Assembly: GCF_028285565.1 (NCBI RefSeq)
Contig: NZ_JANQOY010000151.1
Span: forward strand, 1 to 40,874
Origin: Acaryochloris sp. IP29b_bin.148
Lineage (GTDB): Bacteria > Cyanobacteriota > Cyanobacteriia > Thermosynechococcales > Thermosynechococcaceae
DNA: 40,874 nt
Direction: 5' to 3'
The notes under the pieces were generated by a model. It searched no databases, was not told where the DNA came from, and was given only the letters and a program-made list of their open reading frames with translations. The translations under genes and the position numbers were made by a program. This document shows, piece by piece, positions 1 to 8,763 of this stretch. Numbering within the stretch: position 1 is the first letter of the stretch; each line of letters begins with the position of its first letter.

Positions 1-721
1 TGGACAAGCAAGGAATGAGCATCCTCACCAGATAGCAGTGTCATTCCTAAGAGAATGGCGCTGATGCTATGCAGAAAATACATATAAATCAGCAAAATCG
101 CTTAAAGCGTAAGGACTTCAAAGCTTTTTAATAAAACCGCCACCTTAGGTTTACATTTCGCTAGCAACAGACAAATCTCTTTAAATGACAGAGTGCTGTA
201 GTAGCAGTGGAAAGCCATCTGGAATGGAGTTCTCAATAGTGAATTATAGAAGCCTGACAGGACTTTTTCCGGTAATTAACAATAATTAAGGTGCTCGATA
301 TGGGCAGGGATCACCCGATCAAGAATGAGTAAAAAAACTTATATAGTTATAAATATTCAAAATGTGTCATAAAAGTTTACTCCATCCCCTTCTTTGGCGA
401 TCAAATCAGGAATGAGATGAGATGAGCAAATCGTCCCATAAATCCTCAATTCCTCTATTTACAAATATTTCACTGGATTTCTAGCGAGCCAAAATGCGTC
501 ATTGAAATAAGTCGATACATGGACCCAGAGGATATCTATCCTTCAGGATTGACGCATATAAAACATAAGAAATTCTTATATTTTTGTTTACAAATTCTCA
601 TAATTTGCTGACAGAGGTAAAGCTTCATATTTCATCCATTAGTGCCAGGCTTTTCCGGTATAGTTCCCCTAGAGCAAGATTTTCACAATCACTAATAAAT
701 AAGTATTTCTAGGTATTTGGT
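1..721. other. AT-rich non-coding lead-in, possible edge of a minus-strand gene
   Basis: No convincing complete gene lies here. The stretch is AT-rich and has no tRNA-like or CRISPR-like structure. On the minus strand an open frame begins with ATG at position 83 and runs off the window edge. Its 27 residues are hydrophobic and signal-peptide-like (it starts MYFLHSISAILLGMTLLSG), so the N-terminus of an exported or membrane protein is possible. It has no Shine-Dalgarno sequence and is too short to identify. The upstream region of the plus-strand gene at 722 must hold that gene's promoter, but I cannot pick one with confidence. Confidence 0.4.
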
Positions 722-3700
722 ATGCGATGTCGGCAGACAAGAGTCGGGTGGCTGAGTAGTTTCACGCTTATATGCTTCATCGTGGGGATCAGTTTATCTA
801 TGGCTTCCCCCGCCCTTTCGGCACCCCGCCAATTCTCACCAGTCACCGATATTGTTGAAGTCTCTCCCCCTGAAGCCATTCAAAAATTGCGATCGCAAAT
901 GGATCGATATCAGCCTCAGGTTAAAATCCTCAGTCCTGCAGTTGATCAGCTCCTTAAAGATGACTCGGTTTCAGTCCGGTTCGACGTTAAAGATTTACCT
1001 ATTTTTAAAGATGCAAAGCTAGGCTTGGGCCCCCACCTCAGTGTTCTGCTCGATAATCAGCCCGCCCAAGAGGTTTATGACCTCAGTCAACCATTAGTCT
1101 TTAAAGACTTAGCACCGGGTACGCATACTATCCGGGCGGTGGCGGTTCGTCCTTGGGCCGAGAGCTTCAAAAATACCCGTGCCTTTGCTCAAACCACCTT
1201 TCATGTATTTACCAAAACTGACGAAAATAACCCTGCTGCCGATCGGCCATTGCTCACCTATGGACAACCGCAAGGCGTTTTTGGGACAGATACGGTACTG
1301 ATCGATTTTGTCTTGAGCAACTTGCCAACAACGGAGCCCAACTCAGCCAATTGGCAAGCTCAGATTTCAGTCAATGGCTCTAAGTTCCGTATTGATGAAT
1401 GGCAGCCCTTCTATGTTCAAGGTTTAAAACCTGGCAAGAACTGGGTACAGATGCAATTAACGGATCAGCGGGGTCGAACGATAGACAATGTCTATAACGA
1501 CACTATTCGCGTGGTGGAGCTGCAAGAGAACCGTAACGATACGCTCTCTCAGTTAATAAGAGGGGATTTGTCCGTGCTGGATGCAGGCGGGATTGTTAAT
1601 CCCAACTACAAGCGGCCTCAACCCCCAGTTAAACCCGCACCTCCTAGCCCTGCTCCTGCTGAACCCGCACCACCCAAAGCTGAAACACCTAAGCCTGTGC
1701 CAGCGCCCGTACTTAAGCAGCCGGCAGCGACTCCCAAGTCTAAGGTCTCTGCGCCAGCACCGGCACCCAAACCTACTCCAGCAAAGCCTATTGCTCCCAC
1801 TAAACCTGCTGAGACAAAATCACCGGAGCCGACGAAGCAGCCCGATCAAAACCTGAAGCCCACATCCCCTACCCAGAAGGAGAAAAAGCCAACTGCTGAC
1901 CAGGCCAAAGAAAAAGTTGTCTCTCCGGCCCCGTCGCCTGATCGCACACCGGCTAAAAAGGAGACACCAGCGAAAGGAGCAGAGTCTGGTAAATCTGCAG
2001 CCCCAGCGCAGCCACCTGCTGCCAAGGCCGAGAAAAAACCACCCACCTCTCCACAAAAAGAGAAAGCTGCATCCCCCTCTGAGCTAAAGCAGTCTCCGCT
2101 AAAGCCTACTGATCAATCTTCAGGTCTTGAGAAAACGGCACCAAAGCCCTCAGGGAAATCGGCACCTCCGAAGGGAGACGCCTCTTCTAAAGCAACCCCT
2201 AAGCCCACAGTATCCAAGCCAGAGGCGACTCCGGCTCCCTCAACGCCAGCCGTGAAAGCGCCGGCACCTGTTAAAGAGAAGTCTTCAGCAAATTCAAAAC
2301 CTTCTGAGCAACCTAAATCTACTCAGAAGGATGAAGATTCTTCGCTGAAAACAAGCTTGACCAAGTTTTGGCAACAGGTGCGGCCTGAACCTGCTAAACC
2401 CTCACCATCGACTGCAGACGGGAAAGCACCCGCTAAGCCAGTAGAACCCAAGCCAGCTCCAGCAACTCCTAGCCCTGCGACTAAGACAGTAGAGCCACCA
2501 GCACCTGCGCCTAAAAAACCAGCACCTGCGACTAAAAAGATAGAGCCAAAGCCAGCTCCCAATCTTAATAAGCCGTCGAGTCAGCGAGCCACTCCATCCC
2601 CGACGAAAGTGCAGCCGACGCCTAGCCCTCGCTCAACCAATACAGTAGAGACTCCTCCGGCTAAACCAAAGATCACAACTATTCCGCCATCGAAGCCATC
2701 TACGCCATCAAAGCCATCACCTGCGAAGTCCCAAACCGCTCAACCGAAGCCACCCGCTTCCCCGTCCCCAAGTGCCAAACCGCCTGTTGTTCCTTCTAAG
2801 GGGGCTGAGCCAAGTGCTAAAACGGCTGTTAGTCCCGAGAAATCTCAGCAAAAACCCGCAGCGCCTGTACAACAAGGTAAAGATGACAATTCTTCCGTAT
2901 TTTCCGCGTTTCGAGATCGGCTACAACAGCGGCAAAAGAAGGCAGCACCTGCGCCAAAACCGAGCCCATCAGCACCATCACCCAAGGCTACAACACTTCC
3001 CAACTCAAGCAAACCAACCGTAAAACCTGAGAAACCTACAGCCCCTGCTCAAACAGCCACACCCAAGACGAGTGGCTCTGCGACAACCTCCAAGGTTGAT
3101 AATCAGACTCAGAAGGAGTCTCCTAAACCCTCTGTGGAGTCTAAGGAGAAGTCCCAGCCTTCTGCTTTATCTGCTCTGCGAGACCGATGGCAGCAACAGA
3201 AGTCGTTGATGTCTCCTGCAGAAAAGGCTAAACCTGCTCCAGTGAAACCTGTTCCACAGAAGAAAACGGGGCCAACAGGAACTGTGACTACGCCTCCCAG
3301 TCCAAGTAAGTCATCTTCTACTAAGTCGTCTTCAACTCCAGCTGCCAATAAGCCCGCTCCTCAAAGTTCAGTCCAGAAACCATCTAGTACAAAATCGACC
3401 GCCAAGGAGTCTGCACCAGCGAAGCCCGTGGAGCCCAAACCAGCAGGGCCTCAGTCTGCTCAGTCCAAGCAAACCGATTCAGTCTTTTCGTCTTTGCGGG
3501 GGAGATGGCAACAACAGAAGCAGCTGATGTCTCCTGGAGAAAAGGCTAACCCTACACCAGTGAAACCTGCGCCTCTAAAAGCAACTGGTAAAACAGGAAC
3601 TGTGACTACGCCTCCTAGCCCGAGTCAGTCGTCTTCTGGTAAGTCGTCTTCAACTCCAACTACCAAGAAGCCCGCTTCTCCAAGTTCAGTCCAGAAGCCC

Positions 3701-5029
3701 GCTTCTACAAAATCGACAGTTAAGGAGCCTGCACCAGTGAAGCCCGTGGAGCCTAAACCAGCCGCGACTCAGCCTGCTCAGCCCAAGCAAACCGATTCAG
3801 TCTTTTCGTCTTTGCGAGGAAGATGGCAGCAACAGAAGCAGCTGATGTCTCCTACGGAAAAGACCAAACCCGCTCCAGTGAAACCTGCTCCTCAAAAAAT
3901 AACTGGTACAACCGGGACTGTGACCACGCCTCCCAGCCCCAGTAAATCGTCTTCTGCTAAGTCGTCTTCAACTCCAACTACCAAGAAGCCCGCTTCTCCA
4001 AGTTCAGTTCAGAAACCATCTTCTACAAAATCGACAGTTAAGGAGCCTGCACCAGCGAAGCCCGTGGAGCCTAAACCAGCCGCGACTCAGCCTGCTCAAC
4101 CCAAGCAAACCGATTCAGTCTTTTCGTCTTTGCGAGGGAGATGGCAGCAACAGAAACAGCTGATGTCTCCTGCAGAAAAGACCAAACCCACTCCAGTGAA
4201 ACCTGCTCCTCAGAAAGCGCCTGATACTAAAGGTGCTGTCACAGTACCTCCTAGCAAAAATAATATTTCTCCAGCCAAGCCGTCTTTAACGCCTGCTGCC
4301 AAGCAACCCACTGCTCAACGCTCAACCCAGAAACCATCCGCTGCAAAACCTGCAACTAAGGAACCTGTGAAGGCTCAGTCAACCCCAACTCAACCCTCTG
4401 CCGCGACTCAGCCACTTAAACCAAAACCCACAGAGTCTATATTTTCATCCTTACGAGATCGATGGCAACAGCAGCGCAATCAGCTTGGGCAGCAAACACC
4501 CCAATCTCTTCAGGCTCCTGAATCGAAAAAACCGAGTGCTACTCCAGCCAAAACAGCAGTACAGGCGAAACCGTCTACACCAACTACACCAACTGCACCG
4601 ACAACGCCGAAAAAATCTGAGTCTATGAAGGCTGTATCTAAGCCTTCTGATTTATCTTCCCCGCGTGTACAGAGACAACAGCCGCAGAAACCGCAGACCC
4701 CTATCAAATCTGTACCCAAACCGACTACTCCTTCAAAGTCATTGAGTTCCAAAGCAACGACTGCTCCCCAGGATTCACCCAGTCAGCCCAAGACCTCTAG
4801 TTCTAAAGCAACGACTGCTCCCACTGCATCTTCGAGTCAACCCAAGGTCTCTAGTCCCTCTACCGCTTCAAGTCAGAGTACAAAGAAGGCAGAGGATGCT
4901 CGGTCCCCAGAGCAGGCTCAGAAGCCAGACTCAACGGTGTTTGATCCAGGTGTTTACTATCGTCGCTTTTTCCCAGGCAAATCAACTAATGTTGTTCCTG
5001 GTCCAGAGAAGGCCAGTCCAACCCCATAA
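722..5029 (+). CDS. Exported Pro/Lys/Ala/Ser-rich tandem-repeat protein, function unknown
   Basis: 1435 residues. A signal-peptide-like hydrophobic stretch (about residues 11-34, ending ASPALSA) points to export. Residues about 40-290 look folded and beta-rich, possibly Ig-like. They are followed by roughly 1100 residues of low-complexity Pro/Lys/Ala/Ser/Thr sequence, the composition of a cell-wall-spanning or extended linker. In that tail a short motif of the type S(V/I)FSSLRxRWQQQ recurs about seven times. From 3158 to 4432 it is embedded in four tandem units of 318, 318, 318 and 321 bp. Units 2-4 are very similar at DNA level, which suggests recent expansion. The C-terminus (VFDPGVYYRRFFPGK) is less repetitive. 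I do not recognise a family. The ATG at 722 lacks a good ribosome binding site but gives the complete signal peptide. Outer-layer or periplasm-spanning structural roles are inference only. Confidence 0.85.
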   Translation: MRCRQTRVGWLSSFTLICFIVGISLSMASPALSAPRQFSPVTDIVEVSPPEAIQKLRSQMDRYQPQVKILSPAVDQLLKDDSVSVRFDVKDLPIFKDAKLGLGPHLSVLLDNQPAQEVYDLSQPLVFKDLAPGTHTIRAVAVRPWAESFKNTRAFAQTTFHVFTKTDENNPAADRPLLTYGQPQGVFGTDTVLIDFVLSNLPTTEPNSANWQAQISVNGSKFRIDEWQPFYVQGLKPGKNWVQMQLTDQRGRTIDNVYNDTIRVVELQENRNDTLSQLIRGDLSVLDAGGIVNPNYKRPQPPVKPAPPSPAPAEPAPPKAETPKPVPAPVLKQPAATPKSKVSAPAPAPKPTPAKPIAPTKPAETKSPEPTKQPDQNLKPTSPTQKEKKPTADQAKEKVVSPAPSPDRTPAKKETPAKGAESGKSAAPAQPPAAKAEKKPPTSPQKEKAASPSELKQSPLKPTDQSSGLEKTAPKPSGKSAPPKGDASSKATPKPTVSKPEATPAPSTPAVKAPAPVKEKSSANSKPSEQPKSTQKDEDSSLKTSLTKFWQQVRPEPAKPSPSTADGKAPAKPVEPKPAPATPSPATKTVEPPAPAPKKPAPATKKIEPKPAPNLNKPSSQRATPSPTKVQPTPSPRSTNTVETPPAKPKITTIPPSKPSTPSKPSPAKSQTAQPKPPASPSPSAKPPVVPSKGAEPSAKTAVSPEKSQQKPAAPVQQGKDDNSSVFSAFRDRLQQRQKKAAPAPKPSPSAPSPKATTLPNSSKPTVKPEKPTAPAQTATPKTSGSATTSKVDNQTQKESPKPSVESKEKSQPSALSALRDRWQQQKSLMSPAEKAKPAPVKPVPQKKTGPTGTVTTPPSPSKSSSTKSSSTPAANKPAPQSSVQKPSSTKSTAKESAPAKPVEPKPAGPQSAQSKQTDSVFSSLRGRWQQQKQLMSPGEKANPTPVKPAPLKATGKTGTVTTPPSPSQSSSGKSSSTPTTKKPASPSSVQKPASTKSTVKEPAPVKPVEPKPAATQPAQPKQTDSVFSSLRGRWQQQKQLMSPTEKTKPAPVKPAPQKITGTTGTVTTPPSPSKSSSAKSSSTPTTKKPASPSSVQKPSSTKSTVKEPAPAKPVEPKPAATQPAQPKQTDSVFSSLRGRWQQQKQLMSPAEKTKPTPVKPAPQKAPDTKGAVTVPPSKNNISPAKPSLTPAAKQPTAQRSTQKPSAAKPATKEPVKAQSTPTQPSAATQPLKPKPTESIFSSLRDRWQQQRNQLGQQTPQSLQAPESKKPSATPAKTAVQAKPSTPTTPTAPTTPKKSESMKAVSKPSDLSSPRVQRQQPQKPQTPIKSVPKPTTPSKSLSSKATTAPQDSPSQPKTSSSKATTAPTASSSQPKVSSPSTASSQSTKKAEDARSPEQAQKPDSTVFDPGVYYRRFFPGKSTNVVPGPEKASPTP
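3158..4432 (+). repeat. Four in-frame 318-321 bp tandem repeats
   Basis: Four units start at 3158, 3476, 3794 and 4112, and a partial fifth motif begins at 4433. Each unit encodes about 106 residues: a W-containing amphipathic motif (SLRGRWQQQKQLMSP), then a Lys/Pro/Ser/Thr-rich linker with a GTVTTPPSPS block. Units 2, 3 and 4 are nearly identical over long stretches. Unit 1 is more diverged. The period is a multiple of three, so copy-number change would keep the frame. Confidence 0.9.
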
Positions 5030-5137
5030 GCCCTATTTAAACAACGCGGACAGAATATTCATCAACGTTACAACCTAAACGCGTAATACTGGGAGAGGCC
5101 AGCAGGATACTGGGTCTACTCCCATAGCCCGCAGGGG

Positions 5138-5959
5138 ATGGGGATGAAACGCTGGAGATTGAGTTCGACGTTTATGTTTCTATTTTTATCTAAGTTGCTC
5201 CCTCTATTGATCTATCCGGTGGGGTTGAGCATGGTGCTGTTGATGGTTGCGATCGCACTATTCTGGAAACGCCCAAAAGCCGCCGCAGTTTGTGTGGGCC
5301 TGGCGCTAGGAGTGCTTTTCTTTGGTGCCAATGCTTGGGTTGGAGATGGCTTGCTTTACTCTCTAGAGCATCAGTATCCCCCCTTAACCCAGAATTCATC
5401 TGCAGAGGCCATTGTCGTTCTCGGGGGCTGCACGCGATCGGCTCATCCGCCTCGTCCGTGGATAGAGTTATCGGAAGAAGGCGATCGGGTTGTATATGCT
5501 GCCAAGCTCTATCGAGACGGGAAAGCTCCGACCGTGATTTTGGCGGGTGGACGCATTTTTTGGCAAGGTGGCGGGAAATCTGAAGCAGCGGATATGGCTG
5601 AATTGATCCAAACCATGGGGGTACCCCAGTCTGCAATTCTGTTGGAGCCTGACTCTCTCAATACCTATGAGAATGCCATTAATGTTCAGCAGGTACTGGA
5701 AAAGAACAAGATTGCCGGACCTTTATTGCTGGTCACCTCGGCTCGTCATATGCCTCGGTCAATGGCAATTTTTGAGAAATTAGGATTATCTGTCATTGCT
5801 GCACCGACTGATTTTCAGGTAACAGATGTCAATGAAAATGATGGTGTGTTGGGGTTTATTTTACGGTTGCTGCCCGATGTGAAAGCGTTGGATGACACCA
5901 CTATGGCCCTTAAGGAATGGATTGGGCTGGCGACTTATCGGCTGCGAGGGTGGGCTTGA
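5138..5959 (+). CDS. YdcF/ElyC/SanA-like DUF218 membrane protein
   Basis: 273 residues. Two hydrophobic helices (about residues 12-40 and 46-65) precede a soluble domain with DUF218 hallmarks: AIVVLGG near residue 90, a KAPTVILAGG strand near 130, an NTYENA motif near 180 and LLVTSARHMPRS near 200. This order (paired helices, then DUF218) matches ElyC/YdcF-type proteins. Some of these affect peptidoglycan or envelope integrity in enterobacteria, but the biochemical reaction is unsettled. It lies 108 bp after the repeat-rich exported protein on the same strand, so a shared envelope role is possible. Two start codons are available (ATG 5138 or ATG 5144). A purine-rich GGGG stretch sits just ahead of both. 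Confidence 0.85.
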   Translation: MGMKRWRLSSTFMFLFLSKLLPLLIYPVGLSMVLLMVAIALFWKRPKAAAVCVGLALGVLFFGANAWVGDGLLYSLEHQYPPLTQNSSAEAIVVLGGCTRSAHPPRPWIELSEEGDRVVYAAKLYRDGKAPTVILAGGRIFWQGGGKSEAADMAELIQTMGVPQSAILLEPDSLNTYENAINVQQVLEKNKIAGPLLLVTSARHMPRSMAIFEKLGLSVIAAPTDFQVTDVNENDGVLGFILRLLPDVKALDDTTMALKEWIGLATYRLRGWA

Positions 5960-6007
5960 AATATCGTTATGGGAGTGATGGATCAGTTGTGGACGCCTAT
6001 TAAACCG

Positions 6008-6472
6008 TCAAGTTAACAGCGCAGATTGCGCTCGCACACAGGCCCCTGTCAGTAACCCGAGCCAAGAAACAAATGCTTTCCCGACCCTGTTAGCGGCTAA
6101 ATCGCATCCATAGATCGAAATTTTGGCGTTATCGGTCAACCAGCCTCGCCATTTGCGAAAATCGTCTGCATAGGCCCACAAATTAGCCTCGCATACTCGT
6201 GTGGTTCCCAATTGCATTTGGCCAGGAGCCCCCTGACAAATGAGATGAATACTCGAAAGATGCTGATAGCGAGACAACAGGGCTTGGAGTTGAGCGATGC
6301 CATCTTCCTGAGCGTTGAGCCTGTAAACCTGAAGATTCATCAAGGAGCTGGCCAGAAAAGATTGGTAATTTTGAACCGCAGCATCCACCACGACGATGGC
6401 TGAAGCATTCTGGGGGGATGGTGTTGGCGACTGAGTATCAGTCAAAGACAAGGGGGGGAGCGGATGGGACAT
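6008..6472 (-). CDS. DUF4347 domain protein, short standalone or truncated
   Basis: About 154 residues from ATG 6472, which has GAGG about 8 nt upstream. A TTG at 6502 would add 10 residues. After a Pro/Ser-rich lead it shows the DUF4347 pattern: AIVVVDAAVQNYQSF, then LSSIHLICQGAPGQMQLG, WRGWLTDNAKISIYGCDLAA and FVSWLGLLTGA. DUF4347 normally forms the N-terminus of very large cyanobacterial adhesin or hemolysin-type calcium-binding proteins. Here the protein ends about ten residues after the LTGA motif, with no downstream repeats or continuation in other frames. It is therefore probably the surviving 5' piece of a large surface protein. A functional single-domain version cannot be excluded. 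Typical HIVSHG is replaced by HLICQG, which may mean drift. Confidence 0.65.
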   Translation of the reverse strand: MSHPLPPLSLTDTQSPTPSPQNASAIVVVDAAVQNYQSFLASSLMNLQVYRLNAQEDGIAQLQALLSRYQHLSSIHLICQGAPGQMQLGTTRVCEANLWAYADDFRKWRGWLTDNAKISIYGCDLAANRVGKAFVSWLGLLTGACVRAQSALLT

Positions 6473-6786
6473 CGTTAGCCTCTGAATCCAACAAGCACAC
6501 AATACAGAAGAGAAGGAAATTAAGACGGCGTTATCCAGCCAGTCCTATAGACGCAAACCTGAAAATTAGTTCCCTAGGGCAATGAGATTCAAATTCTCAT
6601 AATCTGGACCCATAACACGTTTTTACAGACACACTCTGAAATCGATTCACGTACTCCTCATACGCATACTTAGTAGGTTTGGATTTAAAACAATATGCTC
6701 AAGGAAGCCAGAATCTCCCGGTCTCAGTTTTGGGGGGAGGGACTAGGTTTCTTGATATGAGTTATGGGCGCCACCAGCAGAATCAG
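6473..6786. other. Intergenic region without a recognisable gene
   Basis: The region lies between the 3' end of the TetR gene and the start of the DUF4347 gene, both on the minus strand. It is AT-rich. A weak stem with 6-bp arms (ATGAGA 6582-6587, TCTCAT 6595-6600, loop 7) is the only structure seen. No gene or RNA is supported. Confidence 0.5.
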
Positions 6787-7410
6787 TTATACCGATTCAT
6801 TCACAATCAGATCGACCAACCCAGTAATCATACGTTCTCGCTCAAAGGGCACCACTTCTTTGGCATAAAGCAGCTCTTGAAAAATCACATAATGAACGAG
6901 GCTGCCAATAAAGATTCGAGCAATTGCTTCTGGATCCTTGAGTTTGAGACCCGATTGAGTGCTGAGATACTCTTTTAGAAGTGAGAGAAAACATCGGGGT
7001 GTATGGTGGCTAAAGGCTCGTGCTAATTCTGGAAATCGACCAGATTCCCCAATAATTAGCCGCATAAAGGCCTGAAAGGGCTTATCTTCGATAATGTTTT
7101 CCAGCATGGTGCTAGCGAGATGATGCAGCACTTGCCTAGGGGGTCCCTGCAAGCGTTGCCCTTCGGGTGATCCATACACCGCCTGAAATTTCTTCTCTTG
7201 TAATTGCTGCACCAAGGCCATAAATAGCCCTTCCTTGTCTTGAAAGTGGCTATAAACCGTGGCTTTAGACACCTTCGCGGCAGCCGCCACTCGATCCATT
7301 GTGGTGGCAGCATAACCATGGGCCAAAAACTCCTGCATCGCCCCCGACAAAATGGCGCTGCGCTTGGTAGTAGAGAGCTGACGCTCGGAGGTAGGAGTGG
7401 TGGTTTCCAT
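6787..7410 (-). CDS. TetR/AcrR-family transcriptional regulator
   Basis: 207 residues. The N-terminal TetR DNA-binding domain spans about residues 14-62 (KRSAILSGAMQEFLAHGY, then TTMDRVAAAAKVSKATVYSHF, the classical helix-turn-helix). The remainder is a helical ligand/dimerisation domain with a KPFQAFMRLIIGESGRFPEL segment typical of AefR-like TetR members. It is transcribed divergently from the DevBCA-type exporter operon, with 168 bp between start codons. That gap contains two strong inverted repeats of ACTAAAC/GTTTAGT that are the likely binding sites. The parsimonious model is a local repressor of the exporter and of itself, released by an exported compound. The ligand is unknown. Confidence 0.9.
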   Translation of the reverse strand: METTTPTSERQLSTTKRSAILSGAMQEFLAHGYAATTMDRVAAAAKVSKATVYSHFQDKEGLFMALVQQLQEKKFQAVYGSPEGQRLQGPPRQVLHHLASTMLENIIEDKPFQAFMRLIIGESGRFPELARAFSHHTPRCFLSLLKEYLSTQSGLKLKDPEAIARIFIGSLVHYVIFQELLYAKEVVPFERERMITGLVDLIVNESV

Positions 7411-7495
7411 CGTGGGCTAAGGGCAACATAACGCCAAGTTTTGAGCAGTTAAAACCGATTGCTTTTCCCTATCCTAGGGCAAAGTGGGACTACCC

Positions 7496-7525
7496 TTGAC
7501 AAAACTAAACTAATCGGTTTAGTCT
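7496..7525 (+). promoter_or_regulatory. Candidate promoter of the devBCA-type operon
   Basis: A perfect -35 hexamer TTGACA lies at 7496-7501, with a poor -10 candidate TAGTCT at 7520-7525 (18-bp spacer). TAATAA at 7525-7530 is an alternative with too long a spacing. The first TetR-type inverted repeat (7504-7523) fills the spacer, so a bound repressor would block polymerase. Confidence 0.4.
7504..7523. promoter_or_regulatory. TetR operator 1
   Basis: This is an inverted repeat, ACTAAAC (7504-7510), 6-bp spacer, GTTTAGT (7517-7523), with perfect 7-bp arms. It lies in the divergent promoter region directly after TTGACA. The same half-sites recur at 7543-7557. Confidence 0.75.
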
Positions 7526-7541
7526 AATAATAGCAAATCTA

Positions 7542-7558
7542 AACTAAACAGTTTAGTT
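7542..7558. promoter_or_regulatory. TetR operator 2
   Basis: This is an inverted repeat, AACTAAAC (7542-7549), 1-bp spacer, GTTTAGTT (7551-7558), with perfect 8-bp arms. It lies 10 bp ahead of the GGAG ribosome binding site (7568-7571) of the exporter's first gene. The dyad centres of the two operators are about 36 bp apart (3.5 helical turns). The spacers differ (6 versus 1 bp), so the two sites may differ in affinity or in the register of bound dimers. Confidence 0.75.
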
Positions 7559-7578
7559 AAGTATTCTGGAGACAAGCC

Positions 7579-8763
7579 ATGGTCTCGAACAGCATGCCCT
7601 CACCCTCCCGATTGAAAGGGTCCCGAGTAACCTGGGTTGCGATCGCAGCCGCGCTTACCTTAGCAGGGACCTCTATTTGGGTATTCCGGCAATACACCGG
7701 TTCCAGTCAGGCCTCTCATTCTCCTGCTGCGCCCCTAGTGATCAAAACCGTTACGGCTCTGGGGCGGTTGGAACCTGAAGATGAGCTGGTTCAACTCTCA
7801 GCCCCTAGCAGTACTGAGGGCAATCGCATTGCTCAACTACTGGTGAAAGAGGGAGAAACGGTGGCAGCAGGACAGGTGATTGCCATTCTCGATAGTCGCG
7901 ATCGCCTTCAAGCCGATTTGCTGACCGCCCAAGAGCAGGTGCAGGTAGCAAAAGCAGAGTTAGCCCGAATTCAAGCTGGAGCCAAACAAGGTGAAGTCGC
8001 AGCCCAGCGGGCTGAAATTGCCCGTTTAGAAGCTCAGAGACAAGGTGAACGCACTACCCAATCGGCTGCGATTGCCCGTCAACGAGCCGAAGTAGACAAT
8101 GCTCAGGCTGAATTTGACCGCTACCAATCCCTCTACCAGCAAGGGGCGATTTCCGCCTCGGAGCGTGATCAAAAACAACTGGTATTACAAACCGCTCAAC
8201 GCAGTCTGCAAGAAGCCCAAGCAGTGGCCAACCGTTTGCAAGCCGTCCAATCCCCAGAATTAGTCTCAGCTCAAGCCAAACTCAATCAAATTGCGGAAGT
8301 GCGGCCTGTGGATGTGCAAGTGGCCCAGGCCAATATTAGCCAAGCTCGTGCCAGCGTCAAACAAGCCCAGACCAGATTGGAGCAAGCCTATATCAAAGCC
8401 CCCCAATCGGGGAGGGTGTTAGATATCTATACCCATCCGGGCGAAGTAGTGGGGACAGACGGCATCCTAGAACTGGGTAAGACTCAACAAATGTATGCCG
8501 TGGCCGAGGTCTATCAGAGTGACGTTCATAAAATTAAAACGGGTCAGTCCGCCCAAGTTAGGAGTGATGCCTTGCCCAAAACCTTGATGGGCAAAGTGGA
8601 CCGGATTAGCACCAAAGTCCGTCGCCAAACGATCATCAATACAGACCCCAGCGAAAATATCGATGGCCGGGTCGTGGAGGTTTACGTCAAGCTGGATGAC
8701 GCCTCCAGCCAACAGGCTGCTCAATTTACCAATTTGCAAGTCAACGTGGCGGTGCAATTATGA
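7579..8763 (+). CDS. devB: DevB-like membrane fusion (periplasmic adaptor) protein of an ABC exporter
   Basis: 394 residues. An N-terminal membrane anchor (about residues 14-34) is followed by a barrel-sandwich half (VTALGRLEPEDELVQLSAPS), then a long coiled-coil hairpin (about residues 110-260, rich in Ala/Gln/Glu/Arg). The second lipoyl half and beta-barrel follow (AYIKAPQSGRVLDIYTHPGE, then VAEVYQSDVHKIKTGQ). This is the DevB/HlyD adaptor layout. DevB proteins link an inner-membrane DevC permease and DevA ATPase to a TolC-like channel. In heterocyst formers this exports glycolipids, but DevBCA sets also occur in non-heterocystous cyanobacteria with other substrates. The start ATG has GGAG 7 nt upstream. 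It overlaps the next gene by 4 bp (ATGA), so translation is coupled. The divergent TetR gene likely controls it. Confidence 0.92.
   Translation: MVSNSMPSPSRLKGSRVTWVAIAAALTLAGTSIWVFRQYTGSSQASHSPAAPLVIKTVTALGRLEPEDELVQLSAPSSTEGNRIAQLLVKEGETVAAGQVIAILDSRDRLQADLLTAQEQVQVAKAELARIQAGAKQGEVAAQRAEIARLEAQRQGERTTQSAAIARQRAEVDNAQAEFDRYQSLYQQGAISASERDQKQLVLQTAQRSLQEAQAVANRLQAVQSPELVSAQAKLNQIAEVRPVDVQVAQANISQARASVKQAQTRLEQAYIKAPQSGRVLDIYTHPGEVVGTDGILELGKTQQMYAVAEVYQSDVHKIKTGQSAQVRSDALPKTLMGKVDRISTKVRRQTIINTDPSENIDGRVVEVYVKLDDASSQQAAQFTNLQVNVAVQL

Noticed and set aside
591..604. 14-bp direct repeat CAAATTCTCATAAT also at 6590-6603
   Set aside because: The flanks are unrelated, and a few 14-bp matches are expected by chance in a window this size.
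1600..3100. Possible CRISPR or minisatellite in the repetitive stretch
   Set aside because: It is Pro/Lys/Ala-rich coding sequence in a continuous frame. Repeats follow codon usage and have no conserved repeat-spacer layout.
5190..5636. 148-codon open frame antisense to the YdcF-like gene
   Set aside because: It is fully contained in a well-recognised gene on the other strand, has no family resemblance and its composition is explained by the sense codons.
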